The notes beneath the pieces were generated by a model that did no database searches, was not told where the DNA came from, and was given only the letters and a program-made list of their open reading frames with translations. A DNA stretch of 64,000 bases from Megachile rotundata (taxonomy: Eukaryota > Arthropoda > Insecta > Hymenoptera > Megachilidae): NCBI RefSeq assembly GCF_050947335.1, contig NC_134993.1, positions 6,448,001-6,512,000 of the forward strand, in the 5' to 3' direction. The translations under genes and the position numbers were made by a program. This document shows, in pieces, positions 20,469-31,704 of the stretch; within the stretch, counting starts at the first letter, position 1, and each line of letters starts with the position of its first letter.

Positions 20469-21917
20469 ATCGTTGACTGTTCCGGTTGGTTGCTTGTGCC
20501 CAATCAGAAAGTGGGAATTTTGTTGATTGTGCGCACAATTAAACAAAAGAAGGACAAGGTGGATCGACTAAGTTATGAACAGGCTTTAAAAGTGCGCAAC
20601 ATCCGTACACAAAAGCAAAAGGAGAAATTTACTAAACTCCACAAGCCCAGAACCCAAGACCAGCCACTGAAAGACACACTAAAAAACCTGACTGACCTAC
20701 CACTAATCCTTATCCGTACTGGCCAAAGGGCACAAGTTTGCCATCACTCCTAAATCCATCCCAACAGAAGAAATTATTAGCCAAGTTGAGAATGTCATTC
20801 ACATCCTCCCAGCAGAACAGGCCAATGAAATATGAAGACTCACCACCAACACCTTAAAATCGGCCAAAGCACCTACTCCCAACCTGACCAAATCCGAACA
20901 AAAAGCACTACAGAACATTAGAAAATTAAAAGACATCCTTGTCCTCTCAGCTGACAAAGGCAACACAACAGTCATCGTCAATAAAAACGATTACATCAAA
21001 AAAGTACATGACCTACTGGTCAACACAACCTACAGAACAGTAAACAAAGATCCCACAAACTTGGTTGAAAGAGCCACCACTACCTTGATCAAAAATGCCA
21101 AACTTCCTGACCACATCACAAAAGCTATCCTACCCAAGGAATCAAAAGCACCCAGACTCTACGGACTACCAAAAATCAATAAACCCAACATCCCACTCAT
21201 TGTCTGACCCATAGTCAGCACCACTGGTTCTCCTACATACAAACTCTCAAAGTACCCTACATCCGTCCTCAAACTCCTTACCGACAATACACCCAGCTCC
21301 ATAATAAACTCGTCACACTGTATAAAAAAGATCCAGAACATCCGAACCCTACCAGAGGACATACTTCTCAGCTTCGATGTACAATCACTCACAGAATCAA
21401 TCATACCATAAACCGACTGACCAACCAAACAATAAAACCGACCACAGACCACAGACACACACGACAAAGAACACGCAACTACTAAAATAGGACAAATCCT
21501 CACCTCCCCCAAGGACCCGCAGCCGCAGTTGTCTACACCAGGGGTAGGCACCATGCTCGTGCGGCCAAGTATACATCGGCGAAACTGGGAGAAGCGTGAG
21601 CATCCGGCTCACAGAACATGAGTGTTGTGCCAGGTTGGGCTACATTCAATCAGCCGTGGCGGAACACCAGATTACCATTGGGCACAAAATAATGTTTGAT
21701 GAAACAGAAGTTTTGACAAAAACATCAGCCTATCTTTCTAGAAAGCTCAGGGAAGCAATAGAGATAAGGAAACACCCGAACAACATCAACCGGGAAACAG
21801 GACATCATCTTAATCCAATCTGGCGCACGCTCTTCCCAGTTTTTTAATTGTACGCATAATCAAAAAAAGTCCCACTTTCTGATTGGGCGCAAGTAGCCAA
21901 TTGGAACAGTCAACAAT
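20469..21917 (+). mobile_element. Penelope-like element with inverted flanks
   Basis: Penelope-type coding remnants are enclosed by imperfect inverted repeats of about 75 bp: 20469-20544 and 21844-21917, sharing gactgttcc, caatcagaaagtgggaa and cacaattaa-type blocks. Penelope elements are known to carry terminal repeats in direct or inverted order, and this copy has the inverted order. It separates two parts of a BEL/Pao element. Confidence 0.78.
20560..21847 (+). pseudogene. Penelope reverse transcriptase/GIY-YIG endonuclease remnant
   Basis: Pieces in shifting frames show LSADKGNTTVIVNKNDY, RLYGLPKINKP and LSFDVQSL, the N-terminal and finger parts of a Penelope reverse transcriptase. The catalytic core is missing after about 21400. 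The C-terminal GIY-YIG nuclease is well kept from about 21566: VYIGETGRS, then KHPNNINRETG near the end. A stop and several frameshifts rule out function. The GIY-YIG domain normally nicks the target for this family. Confidence 0.85.
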
Positions 21918-22159
21918 CCGGAACGTGAGCATCGCACTATAATACATATAATGTATTATATAATACCCACTATAATACCCATACTCTTCTTCTTTATTGT
22001 TTCTCTATGATTACAATATTTCTCACGCGAATACAAAATCTTGTGTGCTATTTTAAGAGGTCCTTCCAAGTTATCTTTCCTTATATAATAAATTCGTTTA
22101 GTGTTTAAAAGTCATTGTGTTTTTTGTGTTATTTTAAGTTTAATAATCTCCCATATTTC

Positions 22160-22418
22160 ATCAGAAACCATACCCTATTTCCATCAGGCAAAATCACAAA
22201 ACGCAGTGTTTTGTCAGAAATAGCGCAAACTTTTGGTCCCCTCGATCTTATTGGTTCTGTGATTGTTAAAGCTAAATTACTAATGCAAGAACTTTGGCAA
22301 CTTTAAGTCAGCTGGGATGAAAGTTTACCGCAGGACATTCATACGCGCTGGGATAGTTTTCGAAATGAATTGTGTGATCTTGCGTCATTAGCAATTCCGC
22401 ATCAAGTAGTAGGCAATA
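22160..22418 (+). pseudogene. BEL/Pao pol fragment, continuation
   Basis: TKRSVLSEIAQTF, VIVKAKLLMQELWQL and WDESLPQDIHTRW are the region between reverse transcriptase and RNase H in BEL/Pao Pol. One in-frame TAA lies at 22303-22305. It continues the fragment at 18658-19195 and stops at the TTAA at 22419 where another repeat begins. Confidence 0.85.
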
Positions 22419-22502
22419 TTAACCCTTTCGCTCCGAACGATGGATATATCCGTCATCCACATGAAAACCCGCAGAGCCGAACGCCAGATATATCCGACAT
22501 TC
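22419..22502 (+). repeat. TTAA-bounded end with palindromes (family 3), left part
   Basis: TTAA at 22419-22422, then 16 bp, then a near-palindrome around GGATATATCC (centre 22446), and a second GATATATC palindrome 44 bp further (centre 22490). The third copy of the same unit lies beyond a solo LTR. The start at TTAA inside BEL coding sequence suggests a piggyBac-type insertion; no transposase is present. Confidence 0.6.
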
Positions 22503-22506
22503 ACAT

Positions 22507-23654
22507 TGTGACGTGGTATTTTATACCCGTCACAAGGAACCTCCTCGGAGGACCGGACAGTCATTGCATAAGGGGCAAAAACCGTCTAGAGAGAGAACGA
22601 AGCGCACGTAATATCGTATGAACCAAATCTGCCGCCGCTTTATTTTGTATGTACCATTGGGTAACGACGTCATCACCAGCGAAGGAACGCGCCGCTACCC
22701 TGCCGCTACCCCGCTCGGATCCAGCAATAGACCAAGAGAGGCAGCGGAGTAAGGGGAGGAAGGTTTGCGAGAGAGCGACGTACACCTAAGGAAGGTTCCG
22801 CTACCCTGCCGCTTCCCCGCTAAGGACCAGCGATAAAGGAAGAGAGGTCGCGGAGCAAGAAGAGGTCCTGCCGAAGATGCCTTCGCGAGAAGACGGAGAC
22901 TTCGGCCTAGGGTGGGGGTGATCACAAGGTGTCCGAATACCGGCATAAGGGCACGCGGTTTAGCATTCTGTATTCGGCTTTTGCCCAGTGACCTGGTATT
23001 TAGCGAAATTGTAAAGGCAATCAATCCGGACTTACCGCTGCCGCCTAAAAGCGTAACCGCCTGTATCGGACATCTCGGTAAGCTCCTCACCTTATATCGT
23101 TGTAAAGAATTTGAAATCGAGAATAACGTACCGTGGGTTGTCGAACACCGGGCGAGCCAATCACCGGCCGATTCTGCAAAATGTGGCCGGAGTGTCGGCA
23201 TTGATTGTTAGTTAGTAATTAGATTAAGTAATTGGGGAAAATCCGGAAGTATCGTGAAATAGGAAGATCGTTTCTCGATCTTCCTATAAGCCACGCTCGG
23301 CAGGTCACTGAATCGGACCTGGGGGATTGGTACCGCGTAAGCCACAATTTAGTTTCCTAGTCTCGCGAAAGCGTTGCAAATCTTGTGCCACCCACGTCTC
23401 GATTTCGAATTCTCATTTACGCGGGAGCAGATCAGAAAGTGCATGTTTTGTCGTATCGGACATTTCGTAGTTGTCGCGCTAGTTCTCGCCTTCTCTCTCT
23501 AGACGGTCGTCGATACAGAATCGATTCGTGCGAATCCGCGGAGGCGCCGCGACGGTCGTGGTCGCGGATTAGGTCGGAAGGGCCGTTTCGAGAATTCGCG
23601 GGCGAAGCGAGGTCGCGGGCAACTAGCGAGCTAGCCGCGAAATACCGCGTAGCA
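22507..23654. mobile_element. Solo LTR (1148 bp)
   Basis: Starts TGTGACGTGGTATTTTATAC and ends ...GCGTAGCA, flanked by the 4-bp duplication ACAT (22503-22506, 23655-23658). A longer copy of the same LTR lies at 53435-55211. This one lacks about 640 bp of the longer copy, at around 23525. 4-bp duplication fits Ty3/gypsy. The first 32 bases contain an inverted GTGACG/CGTCAC pair. Confidence 0.85.
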
Positions 23655-23658
23655 ACAT

Positions 23659-23697
23659 GATCGCCCTCTGGAGACGAACGCCGGATATATCCGACAT
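23659..23697 (+). repeat. TTAA-bounded end (family 3), right part
   Basis: Removing the solo LTR and one ACAT joins this to 22502. The third GGATATATCC palindrome then falls 45 bp from the second, so the original was an array of about 44-bp units. Confidence 0.6.
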
Positions 23698-24107
23698 GCT
23701 GGTAAAACCGCGACCTAGTTTTTGGATAGTAACGCCCCTTGTGATTGATGCGTAAATCTTTTGACGAAACGAATAAACGACACACCATTCAAATTATATT
23801 CGTTCTACCTGCGTTTTTTCATTACTATTGTGTTACGTGTCATAAAGAAATAGAAAATCGAAAATACTACAAACTTTAGGATAAAGAATTTCAGCGAAGT
23901 TTTGTATTGGTACATCCGCCTGCAGTCTAAAAATATCCTCACTTCTTACAAGTATTATAAGTTACTTTTCATTTCAATAAAGTGCTTAGGTTTTGCACTC
24001 CTTTGAGAATCTCAATATCAATGCCAAGAATGTGATGTTGGGTTGTGCGTGCATCCGTGTTTCAGAATATATCATACGAAATTAAATTATTAATTACTAT
24101 ATATTAT
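23698..24107. other. Unassigned interval
   Basis: No feature recognised; ends in AT-rich DNA before the foldback element. Confidence 0.4.
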
Positions 24108-24807
24108 ACAGGGTGTTACCTGTAACGCTACTCACGATTTTTCTCCCACTTGCAGTCACCTTACGAAAAAAAGTTTAGAACAATATTTGTAGGGTATGAA
24201 GTGCACAATAGATATTAGTAAAACAAATTTTGAAAACAGTTTGTTTTCTTGGCGAAGTCAAGGTCACCTTGTGTTTTTTAAATAGGAACATACATTTTTT
24301 TTTATTCATAGCTTTAGAGGACATCGAGACGAATTCAAAACATATATTACATGATATTTTTATTAACATATTACTCGATTTACAGAAGTGGAAATGTGAA
24401 GTACTTAGCTTGTGACTTTGGTAGTACAACCATGATTTAGTTCCAAAGAGTTTATTTTATTCCAAAATAAACTTTATTTAATTACATGCTCAAAATGTAT
24501 GCCGCCTTCTATCGCGCAATATTCCGGTCTTTTACTTCACATTTCCACTTCTGTAAATGGAGTAATATGTTAATAAAAATATCATATAATATGTATATGT
24601 TTTGAATTCGTCTCAATGTCCTCTAAAGCTATGAATAAAAAAAAATGTATGTTCCTATTTAAAAAACCTAAGGTGACCTTGACTTTGCGAAGAAAACAAA
24701 TTGTTTTCAAAATTTGCTTTACTAATAACTAACTTTACTAACTTTTTTTCGTAAGGTGGCTGCAAGTGGGAGAAAAATCGTGAGTAGCGTTACAGGTAAC
24801 ACCCTGT
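24108..24807. mobile_element. Foldback element with about 300-bp inverted arms
   Basis: The outer 48 bases of each end (from ACAGGGTGTTACCTGTAACG inward) are perfect inverted copies, and the match continues with few changes for roughly 300 bp per side. A central spacer of about 100 bp remains. The flanks are TA-rich, consistent with a TA target. Both strands can form a very long hairpin. No ORF spans it. Confidence 0.88.
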
Positions 24808-25083
24808 ATATATATTATTAATTATTCGCTCATAAATTGCATTATATTTTTAGTTATTATTTTATGTACTGTTTGCGATTAATTATTTCTTCTATTGAAA
24901 CACTTATAATTTGCGTGTCAAAAATGATTAAAAATACGATTTAACGGGAAAACTTGTGAGAAACTAATTAATAATAAATCAAAGCGTATTTTTATTAATC
25001 AAACTAATATATATTTGCCACCAAATAAAGCGTAATAAAATAATAATACTTTTTGAGCGGGAAAAACTCATGATTCTCTTGGG

Positions 25084-25093
25084 TATAAAAGGG
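25084..25093 (+). promoter_or_regulatory. TATA box candidate
   Basis: TATAAAAGGG with GC-rich downstream sequence, typical of an LTR or strong Pol II promoter. It lies about 300 bp upstream of gypsy Gag-like sequence. Confidence 0.45.
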
Positions 25094-25199
25094 CGTACAG
25101 CAGAGGCTGCGAGCGCAAAACAATCTTTGAAGTACTATGTGCCGGACCTCTTCGGAAGCGACGAACTGGAGCAGTTTTAACTGGTAACAGTCTACAAGA

Positions 25200-25229
25200 T
25201 TCTTAGTTTTGACTGGACAAAACTAAGAA
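25200..25229. repeat. Perfect 12-bp hairpin
   Basis: TTCTTAGTTTTG and CAAAACTAAGAA are exact inverse complements separated by 6 nt (ACTGGA). Confidence 0.8.
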
Positions 25230-25390
25230 ACGGTCTTGTTTCTGAACGGTTAAATTTCGAACCGTAGATAGGCATTGCGTACAACATCCGAGTCGAATGT
25301 TTTCGGTTTGTTTTTGTACCGTCAACTCTCGGAAGTAATCCCGTTCTGAATGCTGCGGTCCTGGACTTGTTACGAAAATGTAATATTCGA

Positions 25391-26417
25391 TTTTCCGGGG
25401 CTAGTAGGGAGGACCCCGAGATGTTTTTAAGGCAGATAGAGGAATGCGTACGCAGCAACTCCCGACGCCGAGTTATTAAGGTGTATTCCGCTCGTTTTAT
25501 CCGGTATCGCGGCCAAATGGGCTAGATTTCGAGACGAAAATTGGACCACGTGGGAGGAATTTAAAGACGCGTGGCGTGCGCGATTTGTCGATCATGAGTT
25601 ACAAAGGGCACTGTGACACGAAATCGCCAATGGAATTCAAGGGTAGCATGAAAGGGTTGTGGACTATATCACCCGCATGCGCGCTTTGCTGAATAGATTG
25701 CGACCACCCTGACCTCTAGTAAACCAATTAACGTGCATGCATGAACATATGGTTCCTCGATTGCAACAAGCCGTGTCCCGGAGCGAAGCAACCGATTTCG
25801 CGAGCCCGACTCTCGCGGGTAGGTTGGCGGAACAAACTCAGAGCACCATGAGGGCATACCGTCTTCCCCTATCTCCGGAACGATCTTTGCGTGGGAGGAA
25901 GGCCCCTCGTCATCGACTTCTGGCGCGTACGCAGAATCTTGTCAGGATTTCTGAATACGGCGCAACTCCAAACCGCACCGTAAGTAGGCGTGAGAAAAAT
26001 AATAACTACCGCGTAAATGAAAGAATCTGGGTAGGGGGAGACCCAGGACCGTCGCGAGGTCCCGCGCATAAAACGAATTCCGAAAATAGTACTGTCAACC
26101 CCCCGTTCAATAATGCTACAGAATTAGAAGCCGCGAGGTGTTGGAACTGTGATAAAAAAGGGCACTAAAGGACACAAAAGGGAATTATCGAACTTTCGCA
26201 TAGTGAGTGATCCAGCCCTATCGAAAACTCGACTACCGAATTAGAATGCTTAGCCATCATATGGTCGATCGGAAAATTTCGCCATTATCTTGAAGATTAG
26301 CATTTTACAGTTATTACCGACCATAATAGCCTCCGGTGGCTAAGGTCGTTGAAAAATCCGAACGGTCGGTTAGCTCGCTGGGCCTTGTCTCTTCTAGAAT
26401 ACGACTTTCAGATAGTA
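25391..26417 (+). pseudogene. Gypsy Gag fused by deletion to RNase H
   Basis: Frames read FSGASREDPEMFLRQIEEC (Gag core start), a middle Gag part, a CWNCDKKGH zinc knuckle near 26140, and then without protease or reverse transcriptase the RNase H blocks ELECLAIIWSIGKFRHY and DHNSLRWL to about 26417. Frameshifts and stops are present. The integrase of the same element resumes at 27245 after a mariner insertion. Confidence 0.82.
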
Positions 26418-26608
26418 TACTGTCATTAAGTATGAAATATCCGATTACTTAAAGCCTCAAGTTTGATACCAGATGTCTCCGATATTTCACTTCGATCGTC
26501 ATTTTTTTTTTTTTTGCATTGAGAAGGTACGCCATCTGGCTTTCAGATGTACTCTTTTGTTTTTAATAGTCTATCGTATTGTCGTCTGGAATTTAAATAT
26601 TGTAAGCC

Positions 26609-27225
26609 ATGGATAAGACAAAAATGCGAGTTATTTTCGAATATGAGTTCCGTCGTGAACTAATGCAGCGCAGACAAGCCGAAATGTTAACGAAGTGTTT
26701 GGCAAGAATGTAGCTAACGAACGTACAGTACGTCGATGATTCGAAAAATTCCGATCTGGAGATTTTGATCTTCAAAATGAACCACGCGGGCGGCCTGAGA
26801 GCAAGGTGGATGACAACCAACTGAAAGCTGTAGTAGAAGCAAATCAATCTGAAACGACGTGTGAATTAGCAGCAAGGTATGAAGTTACCACCCCAACAAT
26901 ATTAAGTCATTTGAAAGCAATCGGAAAAGTAAAGAAGCTGGATAGGTGGGTTCCGCATGAGGTGAACGAGCGTCAGCAACGGAACCGCTTCGAAGTTTGC
27001 TATTCTTTGGTATCAAGACTAAAAGGCGATCCATTTTTGCACCGGATAGTCACGTGCGATGAAAAGAGGAAACTTTTCGATAATCGCAAGCGTTCAGCAC
27101 AATGGTTGGACAAAGATGGAGCGCCAAAACGGGTGTTATACAATATAGTTTTATGAGACCTGGGCAATCGATAACGACGGACCTCTACTGTGAACAGTTA
27201 GAAGAAATGACGAGGTAGCTGCTAA
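26609..27225 (+). pseudogene. Mariner transposase remnant inside the gypsy
   Basis: Begins MDKTKMRV at 26609, shifts frame near 26660, and then reads the paired-helix DNA-binding region (RWFEKFRSGDFDLQNEPRGRP) up to VTCDEK with the first catalytic aspartate, then FDNRKRSAQWLDKDG. It is broken after 27155 and the C-terminal two thirds of the catalytic domain is gone. It separates gypsy RNase H from integrase. Confidence 0.83.
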
Positions 27226-27244
27226 TTAAGCACCGAAAATCTCG

Positions 27245-27880
27245 ATGAGTGGAAGTTAGTCGTGCCGAGAGAGCAACGAGCTGCGATTTATAAGAAGGTC
27301 CACGACCAGCCTCAGGTCGGACATTTAGGAGTAGAGAAAATCTGTGATCGCGTGACCATACGATATTATTGGTCCGGCATGCATAAGGACATCGCGGAAT
27401 ATGTGCAGCGCTGTACCGTCTGTCAGTGCGCCAAAGTTGAACAACTAGCTCCAGCCGGTTTAATGGGTTACCGTGTCGCGGAGGAACCATGGAACATTAT
27501 CGCCGCGGATATTATGGGACCATTTCCGCAAAGTTTTTCCGGCTTTATGTACGTACTAGTGGTCCAAGATTTATTCACGAAATGGATCGAACGTTGTCCC
27601 TTGCGGAAAGCAACTGGAAAGAAGGTTAAACAGGTATTAAAAGACTTAATTTTATGCAGGTGGGGCGCACTACGCGTATTAGTTACTCATAACCGGACCA
27701 AATTCAAAAATCGAGAAATTACCGTTCTCGCGGGGCAGTTTGGTATCCTTCAATCGACCACACCGCCTTACCATACACAATCGAATCCCATGGAAAGAGT
27801 AAATCGAACATTAAAAAGTGTGATTATATCGTACATGGAGAAAAATCACCGGGAATGCGATTTGACCAACTTCGCCCGTA
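27245..27880 (+). pseudogene. Gypsy integrase fragment
   Basis: Open for 200 codons: the zinc-binding H-H-C-C region (HLGVEKI ... CTVCQCAK), then IIAADIMGPFPQ, LVTHNRTKF and a C-terminal part. The catalytic D-D-E is altered: the second block has LVTHN where the related copy at 56.9 kb has LVTDN. The reading frame runs into unrelated GC-rich sequence near 27880. Confidence 0.85.
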
Positions 27881-28056
27881 GCCGGGACGACGTCGACGAC
27901 GACGGGACAGTGCGTCGCGCCCGTCTCCGCTCCGCGATATACCCTTGGCGTCGGGTCGGCGTCGATTGCGGATGCCGAAGTTGTACGCGAGTACGGTAAC
28001 TCACGTCACCACGGCGGGAGTATCGAAAACGTTCGCCCCAACTGCGGTTAGTGGGA
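27881..28056 (+). other. GC-rich ORF-like segment, left part
   Basis: GC-rich with many CG dinucleotides, unlike its surroundings. It continues after the Transib-like insert at 29427. The base composition resembles ORF1 regions of some insect LINEs, but I cannot name it. Confidence 0.35.
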
Positions 28057-28061
28057 CGTCG

Positions 28062-29421
28062 TACAGTGGCGAAAAACGGCGAAAACGTGGACAAAAGTCA
28101 AAAAATGAAAATCGCAATTCTTGAAATCCGTTTAATGGAATTAGTTTATAAGGAATCTGTGCATACTGTTTTCACAGTTTTAATGACTTTATTACTACCA
28201 TTTCGAAGATATGAGCCTCCAAAGATGAACATTTTTTAAAGTCAATTTTTCCGGGTAAAGTTTAACAGAATGCTGTTCATTATTTTTTACATATTATGTT
28301 CATCCACTATTATCGGCTGTTTATATGATACTTTAACATTATAATTATGTAAATTGCACAACAAAATGTTTATTATTAACACTGATATGAAAAAACATAT
28401 AAACCATAGTCATATTTAATGTTTGTGTAAGGTAAAAGTTGTGATCTTCACCTCGGTTCACCTACCAAATAGGCTTAAATGAAAGCTGGAAGCTTCCCGA
28501 ACAAGAATCTATAACAATATCTTGCGGTAATTTGCGGTCTTATGAGTTATTCCCATTTTTGTCCATATGCGCACCCTATTAACGCGCGCGACAACAGCAG
28601 TCCCGGATGTTTCACAGTTAACAAAGTTTAACATAATACTACTTAATTATTATTTAACTATTATATTCATCCACTTTTATTGGCATTTTTTAAGGTACTT
28701 TAGTATAATAATTATGTAGGTTGCACATCAAAGGTTTACCTTTAACACTGATACAAACTGAAAAAGGAGATATAAACCATAAACGTACTTAATGTTTATG
28801 TAAGGGAAAAGTTGTGAATTCCACCTCGGTTCACCTACCAAATAGGCTTAATTGAAAGCTGGAAGCTTCCGGAACAAGAATCTGTAACGATATCTTGCGG
28901 TAATTTGCGGTTTTCTGAGTTATTCACATTTATGTTCACGCGCGCGCCCTATTATCATACGTGACAACAGTGGTTTCGAACGTTTTTCAAATATGTCGTC
29001 GCTGACCGATGCAAAATGTCTTGTTTTGTAGGTGAGATTTCAATATCCACACCCATATATATATATTACATATTAGATATTTAAACATTATTAAATAATT
29101 TAAAAAATAAAAATTTATTTGCAATTTCTGATAATAAAAAATGAATTTGCTAATGAAAAGAATATTATTATGATAGTTCAAACATTCAAGTTTAAAATGC
29201 AAAAAGATTTAATTAATTTCGATAAATTGTTTACGAGATAAAAATTCATACGTACTAGTTAACTAACCGTATTAGTTAACTAACAAATCAAAATTCGATT
29301 TTTAACAAAAAATTAATTTGTAACACTAATATAATCATTTTATCTAAAAACATTTAAATAATTTATCTCAGAATCGAAGATATTAGTTTTGTCCACGTTT
29401 TCGCCGTTTTTCGCCAATGTG
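28062..29421. mobile_element. Transib-like non-autonomous DNA transposon, copy 2
   Basis: 1360 bp. The terminal inverted repeats of about 35 bp begin TACAGTGGCGAAAAACGGCG (left) and CACATTGGCGAAAAACGGCG (right). The 5-bp duplication is CGTCG (28057-28061, 29422-29426), exactly the CGNCG type preferred by Transib. Inside, two imperfect direct copies of about 340 bp (from about 28258 and about 28620) share blocks such as cacctcggttcacctaccaa. No transposase frame. Confidence 0.75.
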
Positions 29422-29426
29422 CGTCG

Positions 29427-30010
29427 GTCGAGACACGTAGCGACGTCTCGAGTACATCGGCGAGTGCCACGTCCGGTGTCTTCCGGTTCACCGAAACCGG
29501 CGGTGATTCGAGTAATGCGGTCGCAAGTCCTACGCAGTCGTCCGCGTCCTGTGTCGCGTGGGCCGGGGCATCCGGGCTGGCGCCGACGGCGGCTCCGTCG
29601 GTGAGGCCGTGCGCCGCCACCGTGATGGACCTGGCGTACCCGGGCCAGGAGTCTGGAAACGTTGGCAACAGCATCGAGGGATGGAAGGAGGACCCGATGA
29701 GGATGCCGCGATGAGGGATCAGACACGTAAGCGTCGATGTTCAACGAGGGAGTCCCGGCGATTAAGACCCCGATCAGGAAGAAAGGCAAGCCCCTGGGAT
29801 TGCAAAATGGTAGAAAGACCACTGCGAACTCAGGGGAGACGGCCGCGAAAAGGGCCGCGGACGCGCTCGCGAAATTTTGGCTGTGCGCAAAACACCTGCA
29901 CTGGGGCAGCTGGCGCTCGAAGAAGAGGGTCTGACGCTATGCCTGACGGCCAGACCCAGTAATGAGATATTGGACCGGTTTTTGCGCGCATGCGCGAGAA
30001 ATGCAAGAGC
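29427..30010 (+). other. GC-rich ORF-like segment, right part
   Basis: Continues the GC-rich block of 27881-28056. Long open frames exist on both strands because of the composition. The plus-strand end reads SNEILDRFLRACARNARAY, and a related string (SDEILDWFLRACA) is encoded on the minus strand at about 32850-32900. Function unknown. Confidence 0.35.
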
Positions 30011-30220
30011 GTACGCAGCGTATGTATTTAGTGGCGCCACTAGGTGGCTTTATTATATATTTTGCTTGCAGTTATTATAGTACCTTTCCTTTCCATCTGC
30101 TCCTCAAATATGAAAATATGTATATAATGTAATCTTATGCAACCTATACATTCATATTTCACAACCAAATTATAAAAATTTTTGAAAAATAATGAGGGGT
30201 GATTGAAGTACCCTATTTTA

Positions 30221-31704
30221 TTAACCGACTTCGAAAAAGGAGGAGGTTACTCAATTCGACCAGTATATTTTTTTTTTTTTTTTTTTTTTCTTTTTTCTAT
30301 GTATGTTCGCGCATTGCGCCTAGCTGGATGGACCGATCGGAATGAAACCTTTTGCATATGGTAGCTGCTGACCCCCCATTGGTACCATTATCAAAAAGTT
30401 TTTCATTTTTTAATTGCAAAGTGTTGTTATTGCAAAAAAACCGGCAACTTTTTTCTTTTTTCTATGTATGTTCACGCATTGCGCCTAGCTGGATGGACCG
30501 ATCGGAATGAAACCTTTTGCATATGGTAGCTGCTGACCCCCCATTGGTACTATTATCAAAAAGTTTTTCATTTTTTAATTGCAAAGTGTTATTATTGCAA
30601 AACAACCGGCAACTTTTTTCTTTTTCTATGTATGTTCGCCGATTACGCCTAACTGGGTGGACCGATCGGAATGAAACCTTTTGCATCTGTTGGGTTCAGA
30701 CTCCCCATTGGTACCATAATCAAAAAATTTTTCATTTTTTAATTGCAAAGTGTTGTTATTGCAGAAAAACCGGCAACTTTTAAAATAAACTTTTCTCGAT
30801 TTTAGTGCGCTTTCAATATCTTATCGCGGACATGATTCTGTGCAATTTTATTCATATACAAATTTCGCGGAAATGTTTAGTTTTCGAGATATTAGCGAAA
30901 AAAATTGTTATTAACTTTTGAAATCAACGTCGAACGATTTTAATGTCCTTTGAATATGTTGTTAGGGGCGTGGTTCTGGACAACTTTTTCCTCTTGCGAA
31001 ATTGACGGAAAGCTTTTGTTTTCGAGATATTACAGAAATTGTTGTTAACTTTTGAAGCCAACTTCGAACGATTTTTATGTCCTTCTAATACGTTATTAGT
31101 AGCACGATTCTAAACGAGTTTTTCCTTATGCATAATTGGCGGTAAGCTCTAGTTTTCGTGATATTAGCGAATAACTATTGTTATTATTATTAGTGGAACG
31201 CCCCGTGCTATGCACGGGAAAGACAAGAAAGGGCAATTACAATGCACTGTACCAAAACACTAACTAAGCTTTGCCGCTTTGACACGCAACTTATGCAGCA
31301 AGATGAGTTCACGTTGACGTTGATGTATTATTCCCATTGCTTGGTAAAGTCTCCCTACCGTTCTAACAAACATTTTTTTTATTTTTTAGTTGCAAAGGAT
31401 TATTTTTTCTATGCATGTTCGGCGGTTTTTCCTAGGTGGGTGGTCCGATCGGAACAAAGCTTTTCGCATCTTGTGGAGTCTAACTCCCCATTGATACCAT
31501 TATCAAAAATTTTTTCATTTTTTAGTTGCAAAGGATTATTGTTGCAAAAAAGTTGAAAAACGAATATCCATGTTGTCTTTTACTTAATTATGCTCATGGC
31601 ATTTACGCAGTCAAAAAAAGCCTGGAAGACTGTCTCACAGTATCCTATACAATTCTCCCCATTCCACTAAAAAGCGTTAAATAAAATAATTTTCGGAAAA
31701 AAAA
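30221..31704 (+). repeat. Dispersed repeat starting at an ACCGACTTCG terminus, with tandem monomers
   Basis: Starts ttaaccgacttcgaaaaagg, then a long T run, then three head-to-tail monomers of about 165 bp (ctatgtatg at 30297, 30462, 30626), each with gctggatggaccgatcgg-like and ccccattggtacca blocks. A diverged fourth lies near 31406. The same family with a single monomer occurs at 51218. Class not recognised. Confidence 0.7.

Larger units (their letters stand above)
24808..25390. other. Interval with a TATA box and a perfect hairpin
   Basis: AT-rich DNA, then a TATA-containing segment and a 12-bp stem hairpin. It precedes gypsy Gag remnants and may be the 5' region of that element, but no LTR pair could be shown. 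Confidence 0.4.

Noticed and set aside
24175..24429. Open frames inside the foldback element
   Set aside because: They mirror each other across the inverted arms and have no protein features.
29340..30080. Several 60-160 codon frames on both strands
   Set aside because: GC-rich composition produces them; only a weak LINE-ORF1-like impression remains, so I list the region without a protein call.
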